This document shows, in pieces, positions 1 to 8,411 of a stretch of 64,000 bases of DNA. The stretch lies in the NCBI RefSeq assembly GCF_900090205.1, contig NZ_LT607802.1:3867879-3931878 (forward strand), in the 5' to 3' direction. The stretch's first letter is position 1; each line of letters opens with the position of its first letter. The position numbers and the translations under genes were made by a program. The stretch comes from Vogesella sp. LIG4 (GTDB taxonomy: Bacteria > Pseudomonadota > Gammaproteobacteria > Burkholderiales > Chromobacteriaceae). The notes under the pieces are model-generated. The model had not been told where the DNA came from. It was given only the letters and a program-made list of their open reading frames with translations, and searched no databases.

Positions 1-1208
1 TGATCGGCAATCAGCTTGGCGTCGTGCCACACGCCCCAGATGAAGGTGGAGCCACGGCGCGACAGCCACGGCAGGCCCACGAAGTAGACGCCCGGCTCGC
101 TGGACACGCCACGCTGGTGCTTGGGCTTGCCCTTGTCGTCGAAGGCACTCACCTGCAGCCAGCTGTAGTCCACGGCAAAGCCGGTGGCCCACACCACGCT
201 GGTGATGCCGGCCTTGGCCAGGTCGAGTTCCAGCACCGGGTTGGTGAGGCAGTCCGGGTCCGGCAGCATGCGGCGCGCTTCCGGCTCCAGCGGCAGGTCC
301 AGCCCGTTGCGCTCGATGTAGGCATCGGCCGCATCCAGCAGCTCCAGGTAGTTGGCGTCGCCGCGGGCAATGTTGGCCGCAAGGTCCGGCTGGAAGCTCA
401 CCACACCGTTCTCGAACGCCTTGGTCATGCCCACCAGGGTCATGCCCTCATGCGCCAGGCGGCGGAAATCGATGGTTTCACCGCCACGCGCGCCGCTCAC
501 GGCAATGGTGACGTGCTCGGTGCCCGGCTTCATCGCCGCAGCGTCCCACTCGCCCAGCACACCCAGCCACCAGCAGAAGTCGCGGTTGCGGTAGGCACGC
601 GGCGGGCGGTCGTGTGCGCCTACCGACAGGTATACCTTCTTGCCGGCGCGCTGCAGCTCGTCGGCGATCTGCACGCCGGAGGAGCCGGCGCCCACCACCA
701 GTACAGCGCCTTCCGGCAATTGCGCCGGGTTGCGGTACTGCGCGGAGTGGATCTGCACCAGGCCATCGTCCTTGGGCGCTACCGGCGGAATGATCGGCTT
801 CTGGAACGGGCCGGTGGCAGCCACCACGCGGCTGGCCTCGATCACCCCGGCCGAGGTTTCCACGGTAAAGCCCGGGCGGCCAACATTGCGGGTAACTTTC
901 TTCACTTCCACCCCGGTGCGAATCGGGGCGTTGAATTTCCTGGCGTAGGCTTCGAAGTAATCGGCTACCTTTTCCTTCGGGATGAAGGCATCCGGGTCGG
1001 CGCCTTCGAACTCCAGGCCGGGGAAGCGGTCGTGCCAGGCCGGGCCGTTGCACACCAGCGAATCCCAGCGCTCACTGCGCCAGCGTTCAGCGATACGATT
1101 ACGTTCCAGCACGATATGCGGCACGTCGAGCTTGCTCAGGTGTTCGCTCATGGCCACGCCGGCCTGGCCGGCGCCGATCACCAGCGTGTCTGTCTTTTCG
1201 ATTGCCAT
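1..1208 (-). CDS. Flavin-containing monooxygenase-like FAD/NAD(P) oxidoreductase (3' end cut off)
   Basis: About 402 residues are visible and the C-terminus lies beyond the left edge. The N-terminus (MAIEKTDTLVIGAGQAG) carries an FAD-binding GAGQAG motif at residues 12-17. A second dinucleotide motif, VVGAGSSG, follows mid-protein, with an ATG-like VVWATGFAVDYSW stretch near the visible end. This two-Rossmann layout is typical of class B flavoprotein monooxygenases and CzcO-type flavoproteins, which use NADPH and O2 to oxygenate small substrates in the cytoplasm. GGAGAG lies about 8 bases before the ATG. A LysR gene starts 99 bases away on the other strand, which suggests it controls this gene. 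The substrate cannot be read from the sequence. The family call is firm; the function is open. Confidence 0.85.
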   Translation of the reverse strand, partial: MAIEKTDTLVIGAGQAGVAMSEHLSKLDVPHIVLERNRIAERWRSERWDSLVCNGPAWHDRFPGLEFEGADPDAFIPKEKVADYFEAYARKFNAPIRTGVEVKKVTRNVGRPGFTVETSAGVIEASRVVAATGPFQKPIIPPVAPKDDGLVQIHSAQYRNPAQLPEGAVLVVGAGSSGVQIADELQRAGKKVYLSVGAHDRPPRAYRNRDFCWWLGVLGEWDAAAMKPGTEHVTIAVSGARGGETIDFRRLAHEGMTLVGMTKAFENGVVSFQPDLAANIARGDANYLELLDAADAYIERNGLDLPLEPEARRMLPDPDCLTNPVLELDLAKAGITSVVWATGFAVDYSWLQVSAFDDKGKPKHQRGVSSEPGVYFVGLPWLSRRGSTFIWGVWHDAKLIAD

Positions 1209-1307
1209 CTTGCTCTCTCCTGTTGAGCTGGTTGACAAGGGCCAGTCTACGGAGCGACGCTAGATACCGAAAATATATATATTGTCTACATTGGATAATT
1301 TGAAATT

Positions 1308-2213
1308 ATGCAATACACCCTGAGACAACTGGCCTACCTGGTGGCGGTGGCCGACCATGGCAGCGTTACCGCCGCGGCCAATGCGCTGTATACCTCGCAA
1401 CCCGGCGTGTCCAATGCCATTGCGCAGCTGGAAGAAGTATTCGGCCTGCAGTTCTTCGTGCGCCACCACGCCAAGGGGGTGTCGCTCACCCCGGCCGGGC
1501 AGAGCTTCATCGCCGCGGCGCGCAACCTGCTGAGCCATGCCGACGACCTGATGCAGCAGGCGCAGGAGATCAGCCAGTCGCTGCGCGGCACGGTAACGCT
1601 GGGCTGCTTCACCACCATCGCCCCCATCCTGCTGCCGCGGCTGCTGTCCACGCTACGCGAGGCCTACCCGGAGCTGGAGGTGAATTTGCTGGAGGGCGAT
1701 ACCCAGCAGCTGCAGAGCGCGCTGCTGGGCGGCCAGATCGAGCTGGCGCTGCTGTACGACCTGGGGCTGCCGGACACGCTGCACAAGCTGCCGCTGTCCG
1801 GCGCCCGCCCCTATGTGCTGGTGGCGGCCGACCACCCCCTGGCCGAGCGCGGCAGCGTGTCGCTGGCCGAGCTGGCCGATGAGCCTATGGTGCTGCTGGA
1901 TCGCCCGCACAGCCGCGAGTACTTCCTGTCGCTGTTCCGCCAGCAGGGGCTGGAGCCCAAGGTGCGGCTGCGCACCATCAACTTCGAGCTGGTGCGCGGG
2001 CTGGTGGCGGCACGCTTCGGCTATGCGCTGCTGAACCTGCGCCCCAATGTGGACGTAACCTACGATGGCAGCCGGCTGGCCTGCCTGGAGATTGCCGACG
2101 ACGTGCCCAAGCTGCCCATCATGCTGGCCTGGCCGCAGGAGCTGAAACTCACCCGCAAGGCGGAGGCGCTGCGCGATGTGTGCCTGCAGCTCCTGGGGGT
2201 GAGCGCGGGCTGA
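1308..2213 (+). CDS. LysR-family transcriptional regulator
   Basis: This is a 301-residue protein of normal LysR length. The N-terminal winged helix-turn-helix spans about residues 1-60 (YTLRQLAYLVAVADHGSVTAAA, then SQPGVSNAIAQLEE). The rest is a periplasmic-binding-protein-like effector domain. It starts 99 bases from the divergent monooxygenase gene across an AT-rich gap containing runs of TATATA, the usual arrangement for a LysR protein and its target. No clear Shine-Dalgarno sequence precedes the ATG. The effector is unknown; a role in controlling the flavoprotein is inferred from position only. Confidence 0.92.
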   Translation: MQYTLRQLAYLVAVADHGSVTAAANALYTSQPGVSNAIAQLEEVFGLQFFVRHHAKGVSLTPAGQSFIAAARNLLSHADDLMQQAQEISQSLRGTVTLGCFTTIAPILLPRLLSTLREAYPELEVNLLEGDTQQLQSALLGGQIELALLYDLGLPDTLHKLPLSGARPYVLVAADHPLAERGSVSLAELADEPMVLLDRPHSREYFLSLFRQQGLEPKVRLRTINFELVRGLVAARFGYALLNLRPNVDVTYDGSRLACLEIADDVPKLPIMLAWPQELKLTRKAEALRDVCLQLLGVSAG

Positions 2214-2279
2214 TTCTTTTGGCAATAGCGTCGGCCTTGGCTTTGCCAGGCCAGGCCGGCCAAGACCGCAGATGGCCGG

Positions 2280-2951
2280 TTAGCGGGCCTGCTCGCGGCA
2301 CAAGGCTTCACAGGGGGTGCCGTCGTGATTGGCATCCAGCCGGCTCAGGCCGCACACCTGCAGGTGATAGCGCGCTTCGGCACAGCTGCGCATCTGGCTG
2401 CAGCGCTGCTTGCTGCCACACAGCCAGTTACCGTTGGCCGCATCCGGCTGCACCTCGTTCTCAGGCGGCATGCGGCCAACCTTGTCGCCATGGCGCCAGT
2501 CCCACGGCGCCACCGGCCGGGCATCCGCCCACAGCCCGGCGCCCTCGGCCCGCGCCGCCCGTTCTGCCGCGTAGTAGCCGGCCTCGTGCGCATACTGGCG
2601 GTACACCCAGGCCCAGCCATCGCGCACCTGCTGCAGGTTGATGTCCGCGCCATCCAGCAGCACCCGCGCCACCAGCCGGCCGTACTGGTCCACATCCTGC
2701 CGCTGCAGTGTCACCTCGCGGCCGAACACCCGCGCCGCCAGCGCCGCCTTGGCACGCTGGCCGTAGGGCTGCGCCGTTTCGGGGGCATCGACCTGCCCCA
2801 GCCGCACGCGCAGCGCGCGCCGCCCGGCCAGGCATTGCAGGGTATCGCCATCCAGCACCGCCACCACCCGGCAGCCGATGTCCCGCGCCGCCGCGCTGGC
2901 CGGCAGCGCCAGCGGCCACAGGCAGAGCGCCAGCAGGCAGCGCCACCTCAT
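2280..2951 (-). CDS. Secreted thermonuclease-like (SNase) nuclease with excalibur motif
   Basis: The 223-residue protein opens with a hydrophobic signal segment (LLALCLWPLALPASAAA) and so is probably exported. A staphylococcal-nuclease fold follows: AVLDGDTL near residue 32, RVRLGQVDAPE near 49 and YGRLVARVLLDG further on match its Ca-binding and catalytic blocks. The C-terminus ends in DANHDGTPCE, the calcium-binding excalibur signature. The ATG chosen overlaps the stop codon of the upstream AraC gene (ATGA), so the two are probably co-transcribed. A much longer upstream start in the same frame would run inside the AraC gene and was rejected. The likely role is extracellular or periplasmic DNA/RNA degradation. 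Confidence 0.85.
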   Translation of the reverse strand: MRWRCLLALCLWPLALPASAAARDIGCRVVAVLDGDTLQCLAGRRALRVRLGQVDAPETAQPYGQRAKAALAARVFGREVTLQRQDVDQYGRLVARVLLDGADINLQQVRDGWAWVYRQYAHEAGYYAAERAARAEGAGLWADARPVAPWDWRHGDKVGRMPPENEVQPDAANGNWLCGSKQRCSQMRSCAEARYHLQVCGLSRLDANHDGTPCEALCREQAR

Positions 2952-3778
2952 GCCGCAGCACCTTCCGCCAGCAGCTGGCGGCGATAGCGGTCCGGGGTGA
3001 TGCCGGTCTGCTTGACGAACATGGCGATGAAGGCGGATGGCGTGGCATAGCCCAGCTCGGCGGCGATATCGCTGACCGTGCGCCCCAGCTTGAGCCAGGA
3101 CAGCGCCTGCAGCAGGCGCAGGCGGCTGCGCCATTGCACGAAGCTCATGCCCAGATGCTGCTGGAAGCGCCGCGCCAGCGTGCGCTCGGTGCTGTGCACC
3201 CGCTGCGCCCAGGCAGCCAGGGTGGTGGCGTCGCCCGGCTGGGTGCGCATGGCCAGCAGAATGGGCCGCAGCAGGCGGTCGTCGCTGTCCGGCAGGTAGT
3301 CGTCCACGCTGCCGGCCTGTTGCAGCCGGTGCAGCAGCAGCTGTGCCTGGCGCGCATCCCAGCTATCGGTAATCGCGCCGAGGCCGCGCTGGCAGAAGTC
3401 GTCCAGCAAGGCGCGCACCAGCGGCGTCTGCGCGATCAGGCAAGGCTGCGCCGGCAGACTGGCGGCGGCGTCATGCGCCACGTATACCGAGACATAATCC
3501 AGCGACTGACGGATGTGCGCCGCATGCTCCACCCCGGCCGGAATCCACACCAGGTATTCCGCCGGCGCCACCAGGCTGCGCTCTGCCAGTTGCAGTTCCA
3601 GCAGCCCGAGGCTGATGCGGTTGAGCTGGCCCCACGGGTGGCGGTGCCAGTCGAACTCGGTATCGGCCTGGTATTGTTCGTAGCGGAAACTCAGCGGCGA
3701 TGGCTCCGGCAGGGCCAAGTCGACAGCGCTGAACGGCAGTTCCGGTTGGCTCATGGTGGCTTGTCGCAAGTGCAGCAT
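2948..3778 (-). CDS. AraC-family transcriptional regulator with N-terminal cupin
   Basis: The reading frame gives 276 residues from the first ATG; a second ATG eight codons in (MSQPELPFS) is equally plausible, since neither has a strong ribosome-binding site. The N-terminal half has the cupin-like sensor block FDWHRHPWGQLN, and the C-terminal about 100 residues form the double helix-turn-helix (LGYATPSAFIAMFVKQTGITPDRYRRQ). The gene diverges from an EamA-family exporter 75 bases away. This is a common regulator/exporter pairing, and the product probably controls that exporter. Its 3' end overlaps the nuclease gene by 4 bases. Confidence 0.9.
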   Translation of the reverse strand: MLHLRQATMSQPELPFSAVDLALPEPSPLSFRYEQYQADTEFDWHRHPWGQLNRISLGLLELQLAERSLVAPAEYLVWIPAGVEHAAHIRQSLDYVSVYVAHDAAASLPAQPCLIAQTPLVRALLDDFCQRGLGAITDSWDARQAQLLLHRLQQAGSVDDYLPDSDDRLLRPILLAMRTQPGDATTLAAWAQRVHSTERTLARRFQQHLGMSFVQWRSRLRLLQALSWLKLGRTVSDIAAELGYATPSAFIAMFVKQTGITPDRYRRQLLAEGAAA

Positions 3779-3852
3779 GGTTTTGTCAGATTTGCATTAT
3801 ATGCCACCAAACAGACAGCCTTACACTGGCGGACACAGTTGTTTAGGAGCCG

Positions 3853-4740
3853 ATGATGGCGATGCTGTTACCCCTGCTGGCCGTGCTGATCTGGTCGGCC
3901 AACACCGTGGCGTCCAAGGCCGCGGCCGCCGTGTTCGACCCGGCGGCAATCTCGCTGTACCGCTGGCTGCTGGCCGCCATCGTGCTGACACCGATGTTCG
4001 CCCGCCCGCTGTGGCGCGCCCGCGCACAGCTGCTGCGCCACCTGCCGCAACTTGCCGTGCTGTCGCTGCTGGGCATGGTGGCCTCGCAATGCCTGGCCTA
4101 CTACGCCGCCCACCTCACCACGGCCACCAATATGGGCGTGATCACCGCACTGATTCCACTCTCCGGGCTCTTGATCGGCGCGGCGTTCTTTCGCCAGAGC
4201 ATCAGCTCGCAGGCTGTCGCCGGCGTGGTGCTGTCGCTGGGCGGCGTGGCCTACCTGATGGGCGCCGGCAACCCGCTGTTCCTGCTGCAGCACGGCGCCA
4301 ACGCCGGCGATGCCATGGTGCTGCTGGGTTCAACCGCCTACGCGCTGTACGGCATTCTGTACCGCCGCTGGGCGCCGCCGCTGGGCCAGTGGCTGAACCT
4401 GTACGCCCAGGTGCTGCTGGCGGTACTGATGCTGCTGCCGCTGGCCTCCACTGCCAGCAGCCTGGCGATTCCACTGGCCGGCCTGCCGGTACTGCTGGTG
4501 GCCGGCATCGGCTCGTCCATCGTGGCGGCCTACCTGTGGATGCTCAGCATCCAGCGCATCGGCAGCGAGCGCACCGCCATCTTCATGAACCTGCTGCCGC
4601 TGTTCACCGCCCTGCTGGCCAGTGCCACGCTGGGGGAAACCATTCACGCCTACCACTGGATAGGCGGCGGCCTGATCCTGGCCGGGGTGAGCCTGAGCCA
4701 GCGGCGGCCAGCCAGCCTCCGGGCCGCGCAGGCAGCGTAA
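3853..4740 (+). CDS. EamA/DMT-superfamily membrane transporter
   Basis: The 295-residue protein is almost entirely hydrophobic, with about ten predicted membrane helices in two repeated halves. The EamA hallmarks are LIWSANTVASKAAA at the N-terminus and SVIVAAYLWMLSIQRIGSERTAIFMNLLPLFTALLA in the second half. Members of this family export metabolites or amino acids across the inner membrane. AGGAG lies 6 bases before a tandem ATGATG start. It diverges from an AraC gene and is followed by a strong terminator hairpin, so it is a single-gene unit. The cargo is unknown. Confidence 0.9.
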   Translation: MMAMLLPLLAVLIWSANTVASKAAAAVFDPAAISLYRWLLAAIVLTPMFARPLWRARAQLLRHLPQLAVLSLLGMVASQCLAYYAAHLTTATNMGVITALIPLSGLLIGAAFFRQSISSQAVAGVVLSLGGVAYLMGAGNPLFLLQHGANAGDAMVLLGSTAYALYGILYRRWAPPLGQWLNLYAQVLLAVLMLLPLASTASSLAIPLAGLPVLLVAGIGSSIVAAYLWMLSIQRIGSERTAIFMNLLPLFTALLASATLGETIHAYHWIGGGLILAGVSLSQRRPASLRAAQAA

Positions 4741-4750
4741 ACCCGCAAGC

Positions 4751-4790
4751 AAAAACGGCGTTGAACCTAGCAAGGTTCAACGCCGTTTTT
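4751..4790. terminator. Bidirectional rho-independent terminator
   Basis: A perfect inverted repeat (ACGGCGTTGAACC with its complement) is flanked by AAAAA on the left and TTTTT on the right. It closes the EamA gene on the plus strand and the small membrane-protein gene on the minus strand. Confidence 0.93.
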
Positions 4791-4817
4791 CATATCCGGC
4801 TCACAACAAGGCCCCGC

Positions 4818-4910
4818 TCAGTCGGGGTAGTCCACCTCGGCGGCATCTTCGATCAGCAGCACCACCATCACCAGTAGCAGCAGCATGAGAGCCAGCAGCA
4901 CGTAGCTCAT
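4818..4910 (-). CDS. 30-residue single-pass membrane microprotein
   Basis: The frame encodes MSYVLLALMLLLLVMVVLLI followed by an acidic tail, EDAAEVDYPD. It is a single transmembrane helix with a short charged C-terminus. The start is supported by a near-perfect Shine-Dalgarno sequence, AAGGAGG, 5 bases before the ATG, and a strong terminator stands just downstream. Such proteins often act as small subunits or regulators of membrane complexes, but no match to CydX, KdpF or other named microproteins is evident. It is probably a real gene despite its size; the function is unknown. Confidence 0.65.
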   Translation of the reverse strand: MSYVLLALMLLLLVMVVLLIEDAAEVDYPD

Positions 4911-5084
4911 GTCCGCCTCCTTATGTTCTTGTTGATGCCCCTTTATCGAACCCGGCTGGCCGAACTTGAGGCCGACATGGCCGTTCAGACAGGTCGCCAT
5001 GGCAGATGGTTGGCCGCATGCACTTCTGGGTGCGTGGCAGTAGCTTAGGTTGAATACAATGAACCCTACTCCCCACGTCAGAAC

Positions 5085-5354
5085 TTACCTTTTAAAAAAC
5101 ATAAAATCCATAAATCCAAAAAATGCCACAAGCACAAAAAACAAAAACAAATACTTTACTGCCCGTTTGAGTTTTACTAAATTTTCAACACAATCATCAT
5201 CAAGACCATCACTATTCCACTGTATAAAAAATGGCCTTCTATAGATATCAACATCATATTTTCTAGCAGAAAAAATCAGCAAAACATGAAAATAAAACAC
5301 TCTAACAACTGACACCAACATGCCAATCAATGCCATAGCCGTTAAAAATTTCAT
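5085..5354 (-). CDS. Hypothetical AT-rich membrane protein (89 aa)
   Basis: I do not recognise this protein. It has two hydrophobic stretches, one near the N-terminus (FLTAMALIGMLVSVVRVFYFHVLLIF) and one near the C-terminus (YLFLFFVLVAFFGFMDFMFF). Between them is a polar loop rich in acidic residues (NSDGLDDDCVENLV). The chosen ATG has AGGGAGG 7 bases upstream. An in-frame start 20 codons earlier lacks this. Base composition is clearly AT-richer than its neighbours and lysine/phenylalanine codons are A/T-ended, which suggests acquired DNA. Confidence 0.6.
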   Translation of the reverse strand: MKFLTAMALIGMLVSVVRVFYFHVLLIFSARKYDVDIYRRPFFIQWNSDGLDDDCVENLVKLKRAVKYLFLFFVLVAFFGFMDFMFFKR

Positions 5355-5548
5355 CGATGTACCTCCCTGAACTCGTGCAGCCTCTAAGGTTGGGCAGCGT
5401 ACGATGAAGTCCAATGTTTACCACGACAACCTCTGCCTACGCTCCGGCGGGTGGTCTCAGAGTTAAGAGATCAAGGAGACACACCATAGAGCATTGCTGA
5501 CACCAGACATTATCGAAAAGCATTAGAACATCCAGCCTTATGGATAAA

Positions 5549-5878
5549 TCAGGTATTTTTCCGAAAAACCAAACTCAATTTCCAAAGCATGAATGGAATA
5601 ACCAGCAGCTCGGCCGCCAGGTAAGTAAAAATCATAATATGATTGTAGCGTGTTCGATATTCGGCCGCATCCGTCAGGGAGGGATAGCTTTCATTCATGC
5701 GAGGGAAAATGACTGCATTGATGATATCTGAAACCAGTGTGGAAAAGTGATCGATACCAAATGCCGACAACAATGCCACACAAAAAAACAGCCACGGATA
5801 ATTAATTTTTCTCGCGACTACAACGGTAACGATGAGTGAGACCATGAATGGAAGGTAAGCAAACTGCGATAAATCCAT
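5549..5878 (-). CDS. Hypothetical membrane protein (109 aa)
   Basis: This protein was not recognised. It contains about three hydrophobic segments: AYLPFMVSLIVTVVVA, WLFFCVALLSAFGI and IMIFTYLAAELLVIPFML. The start chosen (MDLSQFAYL) has CAGGA about 8 bases upstream; longer in-frame starts add a non-hydrophobic leader of 30 residues without a better ribosome site. It sits in the same AT-rich patch as the 89-residue membrane protein downstream and reads in the same direction. The two could be remnants of one acquired island. No role can be assigned. Confidence 0.55.
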   Translation of the reverse strand: MDLSQFAYLPFMVSLIVTVVVARKINYPWLFFCVALLSAFGIDHFSTLVSDIINAVIFPRMNESYPSLTDAAEYRTRYNHIMIFTYLAAELLVIPFMLWKLSLVFRKNT

Positions 5879-6032
5879 GACGAGTCCTGACACAAAGTAA
5901 ACGATTCTGTTAAGCCTGCAGCTTATACGACAAATAACTAAATCGTCCACCATCCCAGCGTTCACCACAACGTCATCTAGCCTGCCGAATCAAACTCGGG
6001 AGCCCTCCCATCCGCTTGATTCGCCCCACAGC

Positions 6033-6968
6033 CTACCGCTGCAAAAACCCCGCGATGCGCTGGTAGTTGGCCGCACACACTTCCGGCAGCAGAGCCTCCA
6101 GCAGCATGAAGGCGTGGATCTGCGCCGCTTCGCAGTGGTAGTCCACCGCCACGCCGGCGGCGGCGAGTTTGCGCGCATACACTTCGCCTTCGTCCAGCAG
6201 CGGGTCGAAGCCGGCGGTGATCAGCAGCGTGGGCGGGTGGCTGGCAGTGATCTCGCCATGCAGCGGCGAGGCGGCCACGCGGTCGCCGCCCAAGCGGAAG
6301 TAATGCCCGAAGTACCAGCCGATGCGCTCCGCCTCCAGCAAATATCCCTGCCCCAGGCGCTGGATGGAGGGCTGGTTCAGCGTGTAGTCCACGCTGGGGT
6401 AGATCAGCAGCAGGCGATCGCAGGCCAGTTCAGGATCATGCTGGCCGCGCTGCGCCAGGGTGGCCGCCAGCGCCGCGCCGCCGGAATCGCCACCCAGGGT
6501 GCGCTCGCGCCGGTAGCGCACGCCGGCCGCATCCAGCACCGGCCATAGCTGGCGCAACACCAGCGCCACGTCGTCCAGCGCCGCCGGGTACGGATTTTCC
6601 GGCGCCAGCCGGTATTCCACTGCCACCACGATGTGGCCGCTGCTTGCGGCCAACCTGCGGCATACCGGGTCGTAGCTGCTGACGCTGCCGGCCATGTGGC
6701 CGCCGCCGTGGCAGTACACCAGCACCGGCCGCGCTTCGTCCGGCGCCGGGTGGTAAATGCGCAGCGGCACCGGGCAGTCGCCGCCTTCCACCATGGCCTC
6801 GTTCACCCACGGCAGCGCCGGGCCGGGTGGCAGCATGGCCCCGATCAGCGCTGCCAGCGCCTCGCGTGCGCCTATCGGTGTGTTCACCCAGCCGGCGGCC
6901 AGACGCTCGGCCTGTGCCGCGTTTACCCTGGCCAGCCAGGCGGCTACGGCGGGATGCAAATCAGCCAT
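6033..6968 (-). CDS. Alpha/beta hydrolase of the hormone-sensitive-lipase family
   Basis: The 311-residue protein shows the oxyanion-hole motif HGGG at 87-90, the nucleophile elbow GGDSGG at 159-164 (Ser162), an aspartate in TAGFDPLLDEGE and a histidine in AAQIHAFML. This complete triad is expected of bacterial HSL-type (family IV) carboxylesterases acting on short-chain esters. The start (MADLHPAV) has GGGAG 7 bases upstream and overlaps the 3' end of the MFS gene by 8 bases, so the two are translationally coupled. An upstream start would lie inside the MFS gene and was rejected. Confidence 0.88.
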   Translation of the reverse strand: MADLHPAVAAWLARVNAAQAERLAAGWVNTPIGAREALAALIGAMLPPGPALPWVNEAMVEGGDCPVPLRIYHPAPDEARPVLVYCHGGGHMAGSVSSYDPVCRRLAASSGHIVVAVEYRLAPENPYPAALDDVALVLRQLWPVLDAAGVRYRRERTLGGDSGGAALAATLAQRGQHDPELACDRLLLIYPSVDYTLNQPSIQRLGQGYLLEAERIGWYFGHYFRLGGDRVAASPLHGEITASHPPTLLITAGFDPLLDEGEVYARKLAAAGVAVDYHCEAAQIHAFMLLEALLPEVCAANYQRIAGFLQR

Positions 6969-8202
6969 ATTGTTCTCCCAGCATGCGGTCGCGCTGCGCC
7001 AGCGACGGGAACCAGCGCATCCACAGCACCACCACCAGCAGCGTGCCCACGCCGCCGGCCACCACCGCCGGCACTGTGCCCAGCCAGGCGGCGGTAACGC
7101 CGGATTCGAATTCACCCAGCTGGTTGGAAGCGCCGATGAACAGCGAATTCACCGCGTTCACCCGGCCGCGCATCTCGTCCGGCGTTTCCATCTGCACGAA
7201 GGTACTGCGGATCACCACGCTGATGATGTCGGAGGCGCCCAGCACCAGCAGCGCCAGCAGCGACAGGCCGAAGTGGCTGGACAGGCCGAAGCCGATGGTG
7301 GCGAGGCCGAACATGGCCACGGTGGCGAACATGATGCGGCCAACCTTACGCTCCACCGGGTTGCGCAGCAGCCAGGCCGACATCGCCAGCGCGCCCACCG
7401 ATGGCGCGGCGCGCAGCAGGCCCAGCCCCCACGGGCCGGTGTGCAGGATGTCGGCAGCAAACACCGGCAGCAGCGCGGTGGCGCCGCCCAGCAGCACGGC
7501 AAACAGATCCAGCGAAATGGCGCCGAAGATATCCGGCCGGCTGCGAATGAAACGCACCCCGGCCAGCAGCGAATCCAGCGTTACCCGGCGGCCATCCGCC
7601 ACATGGCGCGGCACCGGCAGGCCCAGTACCAGCAGCACGCCGGCGCCGAACATCAGCGCATCCAGCCCGTAGGTAAACGGCGCGCCAATGGCGAACAGCA
7701 GGCCGCCCAGCGCCGGCGCCACCACGGTGGCCACCTCGTTGGCCGAGGCTGCCGCCGCCACCGCGGACGGCAGCAGCGCCGGCGGCACGATGGTGGGCAG
7801 CAACGACTGCATGGTGGGCATGTCGAAGGCGCGGCAGGTGCCGATCAGCACCGAGACCGCAAAGATCAGCCCGCGCGTAACCGGCAGGCCGATGCCGGCG
7901 CTGCCCAGCAACAGCAGCAGCGCCGCCGCGGCCTGCAGCGCCATGCTGGCTGCCGCGATGTAGTGCCGCGGGTAGCGATCGGCCACGGTGCCGGTAACCA
8001 GCACCAGCAGGATGCGCGGCAGGAACTGCAGCAGGCCCACCAGGCCCAGGTCCAGCGTGCTGCCGGTGAGGCTGTAGACCTGCCAGCCCACCGCCACCCC
8101 CATGATCTGGAAGCCGCCGGTCAGCAGCAAGCGCGCCAGCCAGAAGCGCCAGAACGGCTTGCTGTGGCGCAGGGAGGTTGGTGAATCTTGGTACAGGTTC
8201 AT
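6961..8202 (-). CDS. MFS transporter (EntS-like, MFS_3 type)
   Basis: The 413-residue protein has about 12 hydrophobic segments. The middle block (LIFAVSVLIGTCRAFDMPTMQSLLPTIVPP) and the later VQMETPDEMRGRVNAVNSLFIGASNQLGEFESG block are typical of the enterobactin-exporter-like MFS_3 branch. It is probably an inner-membrane proton-driven exporter. The ATG start (MNLYQDSP) was preferred over a TTG ten codons upstream. The gene overlaps the following hydrolase by 8 bases, suggesting that the hydrolase acts on the same compound. The substrate is unknown. Confidence 0.87.
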   Translation of the reverse strand: MNLYQDSPTSLRHSKPFWRFWLARLLLTGGFQIMGVAVGWQVYSLTGSTLDLGLVGLLQFLPRILLVLVTGTVADRYPRHYIAAASMALQAAAALLLLLGSAGIGLPVTRGLIFAVSVLIGTCRAFDMPTMQSLLPTIVPPALLPSAVAAAASANEVATVVAPALGGLLFAIGAPFTYGLDALMFGAGVLLVLGLPVPRHVADGRRVTLDSLLAGVRFIRSRPDIFGAISLDLFAVLLGGATALLPVFAADILHTGPWGLGLLRAAPSVGALAMSAWLLRNPVERKVGRIMFATVAMFGLATIGFGLSSHFGLSLLALLVLGASDIISVVIRSTFVQMETPDEMRGRVNAVNSLFIGASNQLGEFESGVTAAWLGTVPAVVAGGVGTLLVVVLWMRWFPSLAQRDRMLGEQYG

Positions 8203-8411
8203 GGTGTGGCGGGAGGTGGCAGGCGGGGGCAACAGCCTACTCCCGATTGCTGCGCCGCGCCATAGTTGGCCGCAGCACAGACTGTTCCACCGGCGGCCCC
8301 TGCTCCCCTGCTGCCGGACAGCTTGCCCGCCGCCGTGTGAGCGCTATCATGCACAGTCTGTACCGCCGCCAACGCTGGCGGCCCCACCTCCCGCCTGCAA
8401 GGACGCAATCG

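Noticed and set aside
4818..4910. Possible KdpF or CydX identity for the 30-residue microprotein
   Set aside because: Length fits, but residues do not resemble either protein and no kdp or cyd genes adjoin.
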